A DNA stretch of 54,868 nt from Prosthecobacter sp. (GTDB lineage Bacteria > Verrucomicrobiota > Verrucomicrobiia > Verrucomicrobiales > Verrucomicrobiaceae): the NCBI RefSeq assembly GCF_014879935.1, contig NZ_JACSRD010000218.1, forward strand, positions 1 to 54,868, given 5' to 3'. The notes below the pieces were generated by a model. The model worked only from the letters and a program-made list of their open reading frames with translations, did not search any database and was not told the DNA's origin. The position numbers and the translations under genes are program-made. Of this stretch, positions 26,050 through 35,839 are shown piece by piece. How positions within the stretch are numbered: position 1 is the stretch's first letter; the number at the start of each line of letters is the position of its first letter.

Positions 26050-28953
26050 ATGATCGTCGTCCGGGTTTTTCTCTTCTCCGTCTTCACAGCTGTTTCCGGT
26101 CACGCTGAAAAGCTGTCGTTCAATCGCGACATCCGCCCGATCCTCAGTGACAACTGCTTTTACTGCCACGGACCGGACAAAAACAACCGCAAGGGCGATC
26201 TGCGGCTCGATGTGCGCGAGGAACTGATCAAGTTGGGAACGCAGACGCTGATCGAACGCATCACCACGACTGATGCGGATGATCTGATGCCGCCAGCGGA
26301 GTCGCACAAGAAGCTCTCGGCGAAGCAAAAAGACACGCTGAAGCAGTGGATCGCCGAAGGAGCGAAGTATGAGCCGCATTGGGCCTTCGTGCCGCCGGCG
26401 AAGCCGAAGTCGGGTAACTCGATTGATGATTTCATTCGGGCGGAGTTGAAGAAGCATGGGCTTCAGCCTGCGCCGAAGGCTTCGAGGGAAACTTTGATGA
26501 GGAGGCTGGCTTTGGATCTCACCGGGCTGCCGCCGATGCAGGACAATCAGACAAGGAGACAATCAGACAAGGAGACGGGGAAAGAGCCTGACTCATTGTC
26601 TTCCTACGAACAGCAGGTGGACGCTCTCCTCGATTCACCGCACTACGGCGAGCACATGGCGGTCGGGTGGCTGGATGCGGCGAGGTTCGCGGATACGAAC
26701 GGCTACCAGGTGGATCGTGATCGCGAGCTGTGGCCTTGGCGGGACTGGGTGATCAAGGCGTTCAATGCGAACATGCCTTTCGATCAGTTCACCATCGAGC
26801 AAATCGCGGGGGATTTGCTGCCGGGGGCCACGCTGGATCAAAAGATCGCCACGGGGTTTCATCGTAATCACATGCTCAATGAGGAGGGCGGCATCATCGC
26901 GGAGGAGTTTTTGGCCGAATACACGGCCGACCGCGTGGAGACGACTGCCGCCGTCTGGATGGGGCAGACCTTCAACTGCGCCCGCTGTCACGATCACAAG
27001 TTCGATCCCTTCACGCAGCACGACTTTTACGCGATGAAGGCCTTCTTCCACAATGTGCCGGAGCGCGGCGTGGGCATTTACAGCAACCCGGTGCGCACAA
27101 ACGCGCCGCCTTTCGTCAAACTACCTGCGCCGGAGCTGGAGGCGAAAATCACCGCGCTGAATGCGAAGCTCAAACCGGTCGAAGATCAGCTCAAAGGCCT
27201 CGCAGCCGGTGATCTCGAGCCTTGGGCGAAAAAGCTCGCTACGACGAAGATCGACTGGCAGCCGCTGGAGCCGCAAAAAGCCACTGGCGGCGACAATCCG
27301 CCTCAAATCGCCGACAAGGCCGTTTTGGTCGGCCCACAGGAAACGCGGGCCAACAACATCGTGATCCGGGCGAAGCTGCCAGCGGGCAAAATCACGGCAA
27401 TACGTCTCGAATGCTCGACGACGGCTCCTTCGGCCAGTTTTCAATGGAGCGAGCTCAAAGTCGGCAAATCGAAGCTGCACGCCATCGACGCCACGCATGC
27501 CAACGTGCTCGACAACGACCGTAAAACCAAATCGGTGCTCTCGGTGGCACCCGACAAGCCGGTGCAGGCGCTGTTTGAGCTCGAAAAGCCTCTCGAAGAC
27601 GCCGAGGTGGCGATCTCGATCGGTGTCGAGAATGCCGGCGGGCCTTCGCAGTGGCGTTTGTTTGCCGCGACGAATGCGACGGAACTGATCGCGCCCGCGA
27701 GCATCGTGACGATCGCGTTAAAAGAGGCCGCCAAACGCACCGCGGCGGAGCGCAAGCAGCTCGCGAGCTTTCGCATGGCGCAGATGCCTGAGCACCGTCG
27801 CTTGAGTGAAGAGGAGGCTGCTTTGAAGAAGCAGATTGCCGCGGCGGAGGCTGAGATTCCGACCACGCTGGTCATGGAGGAGCAGAAGGAGATGCGCCCC
27901 ACCTTCATCCTGATGCGCGGGGCTTATGACAAGCCGGGTGAGAAGGTCGAAGCGGCCACGCCAGCCGTTTTGCCGGCTCTCGCTGCCGATTTGCCGCGCA
28001 ATCGACTGGGGCTCGCCAAGTGGCTCGTGAGCCGTGAGAACCCGCTCACGGCCCGTGTGATCGTGAACCGCTTCTGGCAGCATTTCTTCGGCACTGGGCT
28101 GGTGCGCACGAGCGAGGATTTTGGCTCTCAAGGCGAGCCGCCGAGCCATCCTGAGCTGCTTGACTGGCTCGCGGTGACGTTTCAAGAAAGCGGCTGGGAT
28201 GTGAAGAAGCTCGTGAAGCTGATCGTCACGAGTGAGACCTACCAACAAAGTTCACAGTTCTCGGTTCGCAGTTCTCAGTTGGATCCGATGAATACCTGGC
28301 TCTCACGCGGGCCGCGGCATCGTTTGAGTGCGGAGGTGATTCGTGATCAAGCTTTGGCGGCCAGCGGATTGCTCGTGGAGAAGATCGGCGGTCCGAGTGT
28401 GAAGCCGTATCACCCGCCGGGGCTTTATGAGCAGGTCGTGGCGCAGCGCGACAATCCCAAGGCCACCTACCAGCAAGGCAGCGGCGATGATCTGCATCGA
28501 CGCAGCCTTTACACCTACTGGAAGCGCAGCGTGCCGCATCCGGGCATGCTGCTCTTTGACGCGCCTTTCCGCGAGACCTGCGCTCTTCGCCGCTCGCGCT
28601 CGAACACGCCACTGCAGGCGCTCAATTTGATGAACGATCCGACGTATGTCGAAGCGGCTCGGTTTCTGGCTCAGCGCATGATTAAGGAAGGCGGCACGAG
28701 CATCGAATCCCGCCTCGCACATGGCTTTCACCTGCTTCTCGGACGAAATCCGAGCCAACAAGAACTCCAAGTCCTCACCGCCGCCGTGGAGCGATCCATC
28801 AAGGACTTCACGAAAGACGCAGAAGCTGCCAAACAGCTCCTCACCTTCGGCGAAGCCAAAACGGACGACAAACTGAGCCCCGATGAACTCGCCGCCTACA
28901 CCACGGTGGCCAGCACGCTCATCAATCTCGACGAAACCATCACCAAGGAGTGA
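26050..28953 (+). CDS. PSCyt1/DUF1549/DUF1553 planctomycete-type cytochrome c protein
   Basis: The product (967 aa) has a signal peptide followed by a cytochrome-c-like PSCyt1 domain with haem motif CFYCH ([20 protein letters not shown]). DUF1549/PSCyt2 comes next with a second haem site, CARCH ([17 protein letters not shown]). A central carbohydrate-binding-like stretch covers about residues 390-560, and the C-terminal DUF1553/PSD1 domain starts at about 650 ([20 protein letters not shown]). This architecture is typical of planctomycetes and verrucomicrobia and is thought to act with DUF1501 proteins on polysaccharides in the periplasm. Two short direct repeats are embedded in the coding sequence at 26543-26574 and 28255-28280. 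The usual DUF1501 partner lies downstream, past an inserted toxin-antitoxin pair. Confidence 0.92.
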   Translation: MIVVRVFLFSVFTAVSGHAEKLSFNRDIRPILSDNCFYCHGPDKNNRKGDLRLDVREELIKLGTQTLIERITTTDADDLMPPAESHKKLSAKQKDTLKQWIAEGAKYEPHWAFVPPAKPKSGNSIDDFIRAELKKHGLQPAPKASRETLMRRLALDLTGLPPMQDNQTRRQSDKETGKEPDSLSSYEQQVDALLDSPHYGEHMAVGWLDAARFADTNGYQVDRDRELWPWRDWVIKAFNANMPFDQFTIEQIAGDLLPGATLDQKIATGFHRNHMLNEEGGIIAEEFLAEYTADRVETTAAVWMGQTFNCARCHDHKFDPFTQHDFYAMKAFFHNVPERGVGIYSNPVRTNAPPFVKLPAPELEAKITALNAKLKPVEDQLKGLAAGDLEPWAKKLATTKIDWQPLEPQKATGGDNPPQIADKAVLVGPQETRANNIVIRAKLPAGKITAIRLECSTTAPSASFQWSELKVGKSKLHAIDATHANVLDNDRKTKSVLSVAPDKPVQALFELEKPLEDAEVAISIGVENAGGPSQWRLFAATNATELIAPASIVTIALKEAAKRTAAERKQLASFRMAQMPEHRRLSEEEAALKKQIAAAEAEIPTTLVMEEQKEMRPTFILMRGAYDKPGEKVEAATPAVLPALAADLPRNRLGLAKWLVSRENPLTARVIVNRFWQHFFGTGLVRTSEDFGSQGEPPSHPELLDWLAVTFQESGWDVKKLVKLIVTSETYQQSSQFSVRSSQLDPMNTWLSRGPRHRLSAEVIRDQALAASGLLVEKIGGPSVKPYHPPGLYEQVVAQRDNPKATYQQGSGDDLHRRSLYTYWKRSVPHPGMLLFDAPFRETCALRRSRSNTPLQALNLMNDPTYVEAARFLAQRMIKEGGTSIESRLAHGFHLLLGRNPSQQELQVLTAAVERSIKDFTKDAEAAKQLLTFGEAKTDDKLSPDELAAYTTVASTLINLDETITKE
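26543..26574. repeat. In-frame 16-base tandem repeat inside cytochrome gene
   Basis: ACAATCAGACAAGGAG occurs twice back to back (26543-26558, 26559-26574). It codes for part of a hydrophilic loop ([17 protein letters not shown]) just before the DUF1549 helix ending in SPHYGE. The copies are identical while the surrounding sequence is not repetitive. Confidence 0.75.
28255..28280. repeat. Short near-tandem repeat inside cytochrome gene
   Basis: CAGTTCTCGGTTCG (28255-28268) is followed by CAGTTCTCAGTT (28269-28280), coding for [11 protein letters not shown] in a loop of the DUF1553 domain. It resembles simple dispersed AGTTCTC-type repeats placed in frame. Confidence 0.5.
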
Positions 28954-28964
28954 TCGCGATGCCT

Positions 28965-29432
28965 TTAGTTCACCTTCAGCCCTTCCAGCTCCGCCAGCTT
29001 CCGAGCCTTGGTGTCAAAGCTCCAAAAGGTATCGCAGCCCAAAATGAGCGCGGAGGCGACGTGCATGCTGTCGTAGGCTCTGAAGCCGTGTTTGATCGTG
29101 TGCCGATGCACCAATTCCTCAAACACAGTCGCCAGTGTTTCGTCTTCGATTCGCATCAGGTGGACGAAGGTCCCGTCCCGCAAATCGTCCAAAAACAAAG
29201 CCTCCTCCAGCATCGCTGCCTCAGGGCTGGCATGGACTCCAGGAACACCATTCCGGGTGAAGTAAACCTGTTGCTGAAACGAATTGATGACCTCCATGCG
29301 GGTCAGAAATGTCACTGCTATCGGGCCGCCACCCTCTGTAGCCTTCTGTTGAATCAACCGTTCTGCCTGAGTGGCGTGAATGCCGCCACTGTAAAAGGCG
29401 GTCAAAAAATTCGTGTCAGCGTAGGGCTTCAT
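28965..29432 (-). CDS. PIN-domain toxin (VapC-like)
   Basis: The product (155 aa) is a PIN-domain ribonuclease. Acidic active-site residues are visible: Asp6 in [10 protein letters not shown], Glu in RMEVINSF near residue 47, and Asp residues in AYDSMHVASALILGCDTFWSFD. Such proteins cleave tRNA or rRNA when not neutralised by an antitoxin. The start codon overlaps the stop of the upstream antitoxin gene (ATGA, 29429-29432). The pair is on the opposite strand between the DUF1549/DUF1553 and DUF1501 genes, which normally neighbour each other. The toxin stop is only a few bases from the end of the cytochrome gene. Confidence 0.87.
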   Translation of the reverse strand: MKPYADTNFLTAFYSGGIHATQAERLIQQKATEGGGPIAVTFLTRMEVINSFQQQVYFTRNGVPGVHASPEAAMLEEALFLDDLRDGTFVHLMRIEDETLATVFEELVHRHTIKHGFRAYDSMHVASALILGCDTFWSFDTKARKLAELEGLKVN

Positions 29433-29758
29433 CGTTCACCTGAGATCGCTTGGCTGATGACCTCCCAACCCTCCGGGCTCGGTTCTTTGTATCCGACCTC
29501 TGCAAGTCGCTCACGATGCTGGCGCATGCGTTTCAGCACGGCATCCGCGAGCACATTGGCTGTCGGCGAGTCCGTCACGGCACGCACTTCAAACACCTCC
29601 CCGCTCCGGCTTTTCACTGTCACCCGTCCCAGCTTCCGCGCCGCCTCCAGCAATTCCGCACCGCTGCGGTTCATGTCACGGACGGTGAATTCACGCCGCA
29701 GCGGCTTCTGGCTGCGCACACGGACTTTTTTGGCGGCTTTCTTGGATGCGGTCTTCAT
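29429..29758 (-). CDS. Antitoxin of PIN toxin, Phd/YefM-like
   Basis: The product (109 aa from ATG 29758; ATG 29767 is also possible) starts with a strongly basic tail ([17 protein letters not shown]), then [20 protein letters not shown] and [18 protein letters not shown]. This is the DNA-binding layout of Phd/YefM-type antitoxins. A C-terminal helix with [13 protein letters not shown] would wrap the toxin. It is followed with a four-base overlap by the PIN toxin gene. The frame stays open far upstream on this strand, but that part is the antisense of the DUF1501 gene. Confidence 0.75.
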   Translation of the reverse strand: MKTASKKAAKKVRVRSQKPLRREFTVRDMNRSGAELLEAARKLGRVTVKSRSGEVFEVRAVTDSPTANVLADAVLKRMRQHRERLAEVGYKEPSPEGWEVISQAISGER

Positions 29759-29812
29759 GTCCGACATCATGACCGACATCGCCACGCCTTTCAATTCCTC
29801 ATTTCTCCGCTC

Positions 29813-31216
29813 GTGAGCACCGAATCCTCCCTCGCACCCTTCTCGCGTCGCAACTGGCTCAAGAGCCTCGCGCTGGCATCGCTCGCGAATCCAAAGCTCT
29901 TCGGCGCGCCTGCGGCTCACTTTGCGCCGAGGGCGAAGCGCATCATCTGGCTCACGCAGGCGGGTGCGCCGTCGCAGCTCGATCTGTTTGATTACAAGCC
30001 GGGGCTCGCCTCGCAGTTTGACAAGGATTTGCCGAACTCGGTGCGTGGTGAGCAGCGCCTCACAGGCATGACAGCGGGGCAGAAGCGTTTCCCCATCGCG
30101 CCGTCGGTGTTCAAGTTTGCGCAGCATGGCCAGAGCGGCATGTGGCTGAGCGAGTTGCTGCCGCACACGTCGAAGTTCGCCGATGAGATCTGCCTCATCC
30201 GCTCGCTGCACACGGAGGCCATCAATCACGATCCGGCGATGACGTTGCTGCAAACCGGGCATCAAATTGGCGGGCGGCCTGCGTTTGGCGCGTGGGTGTC
30301 GTATGGTCTCGGCTCGGACAACGCGGACTTGCCTGCGTTTGTGGCACTCATCTCGCGTCCCAGCGGTCCCACGAATGCGCAGCCGCTGCACGAACGCATG
30401 TGGGGCAGCGGTTTTTTGCCGTCGAAGTATCAGGGCGTGCGCATGAGCTCCGGCAAGGACCCCGTGCTCTTCCTTTCCAATCCGCCCGGCATCACCACGG
30501 AGCGACGCCGCGCCATGCTCGACGATGTCGCCGCGCTGAACCGACTCAAGCTCGCCGATTACCACGATCCCGAAACGCAGGCCCGCATCGACCAATACGA
30601 GATGGCCTTCCGCATGCAGTCTGCCGTGCCTGATCTCGCCGATCTCTCCAAAGAGCCCGCCGACATCTACGAGCGCTACGGTCCTGAATCGAAGAAGCCG
30701 GGAACGTATGCCGCGAACTGCATTCTTGCCCGCCGGCTCGCCGAGCGCGGCGTGCGCTTCATCCAGCTCTACCATCGCGGCTGGGACCAACACAACAACC
30801 TGCCCAGCGGCATCAAGAGCCAGTGCCACGACACCGACCAGCCCACCGCGGCGCTTTTGGCCGAACTGAAAGAGCGCGGCATGCTCGATGACACGCTCGT
30901 CATCTGGGGCGGCGAGTTTGGGCGCACCGTGTATTCGCAGGGCGTGCTCACCCGCGACAATCACGGCCGCGATCATCATCCGCGCTGCTACAGCGTCTGG
31001 ATGGCTGGAGCCGGTGTGAAAGGCGGCCACGTCCATGGCGAGACCGATGACTTTAGCTACAACATCGTCAAAGACCCCGTGCACATCCACGACCTCAACG
31101 CCACCGCCCTTCATCTCCTCGGCCTCGACCACACCCGCCTCACCTACCGCTTCCAAGGCCGCGACTATCGCCTGACGGACATCCATGGCGAGATCGTGAA
31201 GGGCGTGCTGGCGTGA
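29813..31216 (+). CDS. DUF1501 protein, Tat-exported
   Basis: The product (467 aa) begins at GTG 29813 with a twin-arginine-like signal ([15 protein letters not shown]) and continues with the DUF1501 signature: [38 protein letters not shown], the [13 protein letters not shown] segment and [15 protein letters not shown], then [17 protein letters not shown]. The fold is related to the alkaline phosphatase/sulfatase superfamily, with conserved His and Asp residues as likely metal ligands. Genes of this family normally follow DUF1549/DUF1553 genes. Here the two are separated by a VapBC-like pair on the other strand, so they may no longer share a transcript. Confidence 0.88.
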   Translation: MSTESSLAPFSRRNWLKSLALASLANPKLFGAPAAHFAPRAKRIIWLTQAGAPSQLDLFDYKPGLASQFDKDLPNSVRGEQRLTGMTAGQKRFPIAPSVFKFAQHGQSGMWLSELLPHTSKFADEICLIRSLHTEAINHDPAMTLLQTGHQIGGRPAFGAWVSYGLGSDNADLPAFVALISRPSGPTNAQPLHERMWGSGFLPSKYQGVRMSSGKDPVLFLSNPPGITTERRRAMLDDVAALNRLKLADYHDPETQARIDQYEMAFRMQSAVPDLADLSKEPADIYERYGPESKKPGTYAANCILARRLAERGVRFIQLYHRGWDQHNNLPSGIKSQCHDTDQPTAALLAELKERGMLDDTLVIWGGEFGRTVYSQGVLTRDNHGRDHHPRCYSVWMAGAGVKGGHVHGETDDFSYNIVKDPVHIHDLNATALHLLGLDHTRLTYRFQGRDYRLTDIHGEIVKGVLA

Positions 31217-31289
31217 AAAGAGCGGTGCGTCGCCATTCGCACAGACTTTGTCGTGGAGTTGGGCACCACGAAGCCGTTATGATCGGCTC

Positions 31290-32903
31290 ATGAAGCTCCT
31301 GACCGCTCTTCTACTCCTGTCCACCCCGGCCATCGCCGATGACTCGGCGAAACTCTCCACGCTGCTCGCCAAAGAAGGCGTCGTGACGATCCCAGCCGGT
31401 GACTATCATCTGGATGGCTCAAAGCCGATTCCGTTGAAGTCAAACACGACCGTCATGGCCCATGGCGCACGCTTCATTTTGCCGAAGACCTTGCCGGATC
31501 AGGCTCGCATCGTGCTTTTTGCCGGGGAAAACATCGCGCACTTCGCGTGGCATGGCGGGGAGTTCATTGGGCATGTGTTTGATCCGGCGCAGAAGGACAA
31601 CACCTGGGAGCCGAACGTGAACACAAAGGGCATCGAGATCACCACGACGGTCGTGGGCGGCACGCACGACCTGCTTTTCCGCGACGTGAAGTCGAATGGC
31701 ATGGCTGCGGCAGTGATTGGCGTGCATGGCAAATACGGCAAGAAGAGCGAGAGCGATGTCGAGCACTACGCTGAGCGTGTCGCCGTCGAAAGCTGCACGC
31801 TGCTGCGCAGCGGAAAGTTCATGTGGGATTACGGCTACCTGTGGCAGATCATGACCTTTCCGGAGCATTACGAGCCTTGGGAGGTCGAGCGCGCGAGGAA
31901 GTACTTCCGCACCGACTTGATGCGCGACGTGACCTTCAACGGAGACAAAGTGAGCTTTGACAACACCAACCGGCCGCTGGCAGTCAGCCAGACGGACGAC
32001 CCGAAGGACACCATCACCTTCATGGGGAAGGACCTGCCCAGGAACGTCGTCCGTGGTCGGCAATACTTTGTGATCGAATCCACCCCGGGCTACATCCGCA
32101 TCGCGGACACGCTCGCGGGTCCACCGATCAAGTTCGAAAACGAAGGCGGAGGAGCGCTCGTGTTTCTCGTCAATGCCGCCTACCTCGGCGCCTATGCCCC
32201 CACCGGCAGCGGACCGGGCAAAGGAGCCTTTGATATCGTCGGCGCTCGCGATGTGCGCGTCATCGGCTGCCAGCTCAGCGCCATTGGCGACACGATGCAC
32301 ATCCAGCGCTGCAAAAACATCGTCTTCGCGAACAATCACATCCTCGGCAGCCGCATGGGCGCGTTCTTTTTGGCCGAGTTCTGCCAAAACGCCACCATCA
32401 CCGGCAATCTCGTCGATGGCACCAACGGTAGCCGAGTCATCAGCGTCGAGAAGAGCTGCACGGATGTCACCATGACCGGCAACACCTTCCGCAACGGCGG
32501 ACGCGGCGCGTGGATCAACCAGCCGGTGAACTTCATCATGACAGGCAACGTCTTCATCAACAACACCACCAAGAACGATCCCAACCCGCGCCTCGGCCGC
32601 ATCGCCTACCGCACCGGGCAGCCCGGCCAGTTCCCCGAGCTTTACTTCACCCTTTACGAGCCTGACGCGACCTACGGCCCCATCATCGTGAAGGACAACA
32701 TTTTCCAACTCGGCGACCACTGCCCCGAGGAAGCCGTCACCTTCGCCCCGAACGGCCACGACCTCGTCTTCACCGGCAACACCTTCCAAAACAAGCCCGC
32801 CACCATCGTCGTCGATCCCACCTGCGCCCGCGGCACCATCGAAGGCAACCTCGGCGCGAAGACCGTCAAGAAGCCAGTCGATTTCAATCACGGGCGGCGG
32901 TGA
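31290..32903 (+). CDS. Secreted right-handed beta-helix protein
   Basis: The product (537 aa from ATG 31290) has a signal peptide (MKLLTALLLLSTPAIA) and then beta-helix repeats. It opens with VVTIPAGDYHLDGSKPIPLKSNTTVMAHGARF, like pectate-lyase/polygalacturonase-type helices, and later contains coil repeats of the form NIVFANNHILGSRMGAF, TITGNLVDGTNGSRVI and MTGNTFRNGGRG. Such proteins bind or cleave polysaccharides. No lyase or hydrolase catalytic set can be named from the sequence. It lies 74 bases after the DUF1501 gene on the same strand, and together with the cytochrome gene the locus looks like a polysaccharide-processing set. Confidence 0.8.
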   Translation: MKLLTALLLLSTPAIADDSAKLSTLLAKEGVVTIPAGDYHLDGSKPIPLKSNTTVMAHGARFILPKTLPDQARIVLFAGENIAHFAWHGGEFIGHVFDPAQKDNTWEPNVNTKGIEITTTVVGGTHDLLFRDVKSNGMAAAVIGVHGKYGKKSESDVEHYAERVAVESCTLLRSGKFMWDYGYLWQIMTFPEHYEPWEVERARKYFRTDLMRDVTFNGDKVSFDNTNRPLAVSQTDDPKDTITFMGKDLPRNVVRGRQYFVIESTPGYIRIADTLAGPPIKFENEGGGALVFLVNAAYLGAYAPTGSGPGKGAFDIVGARDVRVIGCQLSAIGDTMHIQRCKNIVFANNHILGSRMGAFFLAEFCQNATITGNLVDGTNGSRVISVEKSCTDVTMTGNTFRNGGRGAWINQPVNFIMTGNVFINNTTKNDPNPRLGRIAYRTGQPGQFPELYFTLYEPDATYGPIIVKDNIFQLGDHCPEEAVTFAPNGHDLVFTGNTFQNKPATIVVDPTCARGTIEGNLGAKTVKKPVDFNHGRR

Positions 32904-32950
32904 AAAACCCGCTCGAAAGCGGTGTGGAACGTGTTTTATGAGGATAGCAC

Positions 32951-34567
32951 ATGCACCTCTTTCAAAATGACGACGATGGTTACCGGGAATGGGTTCGGCA
33001 GAACCCAGATGGCTATATTATCAATGTCCCCTCTCAAACCCGGAAGGCCAGCGACCTGCTGAAGTTTCACCGTGGAACGTGCCCCACACTAAACTGGTGG
33101 CTTCCTAAACCCAATCTGACCGCTTCTTATTGGAAACTGTGCGACCAAGAGTTGGAACCATTGATCGAATGGGTGAAAGCCAACCGCCCCTTCCACCCAG
33201 GATGCCCAAGTCCCGTTTGGTGCAGTGAATGCGACCCGGAGAAAACAAAAACACCCAGAGCCACGAATACTATCTCACAAGCAGTAGAGTCAGCACCTCA
33301 GCCGCCCGCCACCGATCTCATGCTCCCACCCCTGAACCAAATCCTCTACGGCCCACCCGGCACTGGCAAGACCTACGAGGTCATCCGCCGTGCTGCCGAA
33401 ATCATTGTGGGACGAAAAATCGAAAATATGAAGGAGGCCAAAGCCACTTATGACAAAGCTTGTGCAGAGGGACGCATCCGCTTCGCGACTTTTCATCAGT
33501 CGTTCAGCTACGAGGATTTTATCGAGGGAATCAGGCCGGTGATGGGTGAAGATGGACAGGCCAAGTTTGAGGTGCGAGACGGCGTTTTCAAAGAAATTGC
33601 ACTTGATGCTCGTCTTGCGTGTTCACCATTCAATCAAGGAGCGGGTGTTGCGCCCTCAGAGGATGAATACCTGCGAAGACCAAAAAGCGATGACTCTGAA
33701 ACGGGAAGGGTATGGAAGATCGCTGATAACCTTTTAGCGAGTCTCGGACGAGTGCCGTTATGGAAGGAAATTGTTAAAGAAGCCGTCTTGGCAGGTATAA
33801 ACCCAAATACAGCAGGAAGGCAGGCTGGCGATTGGCGTAAAGCTCAAGGGATGCCAAAAGATGCAGCACAAGACGATCCTTATGCAAAGGCAGCTTCAAC
33901 GGAAGGCAATCCAAAGCACGAATCCCACGTCCTCATCATCGACGAGATCAATCGCGGGAACATCAGCCGAATCTTTGGGGAGCTGATCACGCTCATCGAG
34001 GAGGACAAGCGAGAGGGTGCGGAGAATGCGCTGCGGGTGACTTTGCCATCCTCGCGTGAGCTTTTCGCGGTGCCGCCGAATCTTTACATCCTCGGCACCA
34101 TGAACACGGCGGACAAATCACTGGCTCTGCTGGATGTGGCGCTGCGGCGGCGTTTTGATTTTGAGGAGCTGGCACCGGATTTCAGCGTTTGTGGCGGTCT
34201 GTCGGATGAGATGAAAGCCGTGCTCAACCGCCTGAATGAGCGGATCGAGCTGCGAAAGGATCGGGATCACCGCATCGGCCATGCCTTCTTCATGAGCGTG
34301 AAGGATGCGGAAGGCTTTAACCGGGTGTTTCGCCGGAAAGTGGTGCCGCTGCTCCAAGAGTACTTTTTCAATGACATCGACGGCGCACGCTTCGTGCTCG
34401 GTGAGGAGAAACGAAACGACAACCAAGGCTTCTTGAGGGAACTGAAGGCAACGGTGGAGTCCAAATACCAGCGGAACCGCTGGCGCTGGTTCACGGATGA
34501 AGAACCACCAGGAACACCCAAGTTGGACTGCTGGGCCGTTTTGAAAGCCAATCTCACTGAATCGTGA
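32951..34567 (+). CDS. McrB-like GTP/ATP-dependent restriction AAA+ subunit with extra domains
   Basis: The product (538 aa) is a McrB-type motor of a modification-dependent restriction system. The AAA+ core has Walker A GPPGTGKT at residues 134-141, Walker B LIIDEINRGNISRIFGE near 328-344 and MNTADKSLALLDVALRRRFD. Two features are unusual. Residues 1-100 form a small Cys/His-containing domain (NPDGYIINVPS, LLKFHRGTCPTLNWW, CPSPVWCSEC), probably a target-recognition module. Residues about 222-325 form an insertion with a helix-turn-helix look (GRVPLWKEIVKEAVLAGINP). Both extra segments are visibly richer in A+T than the core. The stop overlaps the McrC gene start (ATCGTGA region, 34564-34567). 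Confidence 0.88.
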   Translation: MHLFQNDDDGYREWVRQNPDGYIINVPSQTRKASDLLKFHRGTCPTLNWWLPKPNLTASYWKLCDQELEPLIEWVKANRPFHPGCPSPVWCSECDPEKTKTPRATNTISQAVESAPQPPATDLMLPPLNQILYGPPGTGKTYEVIRRAAEIIVGRKIENMKEAKATYDKACAEGRIRFATFHQSFSYEDFIEGIRPVMGEDGQAKFEVRDGVFKEIALDARLACSPFNQGAGVAPSEDEYLRRPKSDDSETGRVWKIADNLLASLGRVPLWKEIVKEAVLAGINPNTAGRQAGDWRKAQGMPKDAAQDDPYAKAASTEGNPKHESHVLIIDEINRGNISRIFGELITLIEEDKREGAENALRVTLPSSRELFAVPPNLYILGTMNTADKSLALLDVALRRRFDFEELAPDFSVCGGLSDEMKAVLNRLNERIELRKDRDHRIGHAFFMSVKDAEGFNRVFRRKVVPLLQEYFFNDIDGARFVLGEEKRNDNQGFLRELKATVESKYQRNRWRWFTDEEPPGTPKLDCWAVLKANLTES

Positions 34568-35796
34568 CTTCCGAGCCTTTGCGCCTTTGTGAGCATCAAC
34601 GTGTGAGCGTGCGCTGGAGTCACGACACGCGGCAGGCGGTGCTGGATGCTGCCACGGCCTGGCAGGAGGCGCATGGGCTGCCGCAGCCGCCTTTGAGCTT
34701 CGAAGGCGCGGATGGCTGCATCTTGCAGGCGCAGCAGCATGTAGGCGTGATCGAGGCCGGCGGAGTCTGCGTGGAGATTTATCCGAAACTCGATGCCGGA
34801 CTCGTGAAGGATGCGCAGGTGACGGATCAACGCGCAGGCACGGTGATGAAAAACCTGCTGTGGCTGCTCGAAGAGTCCGGCCACGAAGGCCTCATTGACG
34901 CTGGCGAGGCCGGGGTGGAGGATTCACCCGACTCCATCTGCGATTTGCTGGCGTGGCTCTTTGCGTGGCGACTGCGTGATCAGCTCAGTCTCGGTCTGCC
35001 GCAGGAATACATCGGGATGAGCGATGATTTGCGCCTGGTGCGCGGTCGCATCGACTTTGCACGTCAGTCCACGGTTCATTTTGGCCGTCCGGATGTGATC
35101 GCGTGCTCATGGGATGAGTTCACGCCGGACACCTCGCTTGCCCGCCTGCTGCGCTGTGCCACCGAGGTGCTCTTGGAGCGCGTGCGCCTCCGCGGTGCCG
35201 CTGCGGACCTGCGCGACGCACTCGCGATGCTGGATGAAGTCGAGTCCGTGCAGCCTTTCCAGGCCGTCGCAGCCGCGTCAGGCATCCGTTGGTCGCGGCT
35301 GAACATGCGCTGGCGGCCATGTCATGACCTCGCGCTGGCCGTTTTGACCGGCCAGGGCCGTGAGATCCACGCTGGCAGCAGCGGCAGCTTCGTTTTCCTC
35401 ATCAACATGAACCGGTTGTTTGAGGACTACTGCCTGCGCTGGCTCGAAAAGACCTTCCAGCAGCGCATCGATCCGCAGAAACGCCTCGGCACGCTGCTCG
35501 TGGCACCCGAGAGGCGCATCGCCCAAGACGCCGACTTTTTCTGGCTGGATCAAAACGACCTCTGGGTCGGCGATGCGAAATACAAACTCCCCGATGCGCA
35601 AAACTGGCCGCGCATTGATGACCTGCGCCAGCTCATCTGCTACGGCCAGCTCGCGCAAAAGCTCCACGCGGGCAGAACAAGCCGGCTCATGATTTTGCAT
35701 CCGACGACTGGAGAGGAGCAAAGCGAGGCTCTTCAGACATTTGATGTCCAGGAACTGCGTCTTCAAAGTATCCGTGTCACTCGCCAGCCTGTCTGA
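34564..35796 (+). CDS. McrC-like restriction endonuclease subunit
   Basis: The product (410 aa, GTG start) matches McrC. An N-terminal domain has GVIEAGGVCVEIYPKLD and LVRGRIDFARQ, with SWDEFTPDTSLARLL typical of the family. The C-terminal PD-(D/E)xK nuclease has D at about residues 322-324 (QDADFFW) and the catalytic DAKYK at about 337-341. McrC stimulates the McrB nucleotide hydrolysis and cuts DNA carrying modified cytosine. The four-base overlap with the McrB-like gene fits a 1:1 unit. The whole two-gene system is likely a phage-defence locus. Confidence 0.9.
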   Translation: MTSEPLRLCEHQRVSVRWSHDTRQAVLDAATAWQEAHGLPQPPLSFEGADGCILQAQQHVGVIEAGGVCVEIYPKLDAGLVKDAQVTDQRAGTVMKNLLWLLEESGHEGLIDAGEAGVEDSPDSICDLLAWLFAWRLRDQLSLGLPQEYIGMSDDLRLVRGRIDFARQSTVHFGRPDVIACSWDEFTPDTSLARLLRCATEVLLERVRLRGAAADLRDALAMLDEVESVQPFQAVAAASGIRWSRLNMRWRPCHDLALAVLTGQGREIHAGSSGSFVFLINMNRLFEDYCLRWLEKTFQQRIDPQKRLGTLLVAPERRIAQDADFFWLDQNDLWVGDAKYKLPDAQNWPRIDDLRQLICYGQLAQKLHAGRTSRLMILHPTTGEEQSEALQTFDVQELRLQSIRVTRQPV

Positions 35797-35839
35797 CCAT
35801 TCCACCTTCAATCAACGCTTTAACTCAACCTGCCCACCC

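Noticed and set aside
29767..31186. Extension of the antitoxin gene far upstream on the minus strand
   Set aside because: The upstream part is antisense to the DUF1501 gene; the antitoxin-like domain starts at 29758.
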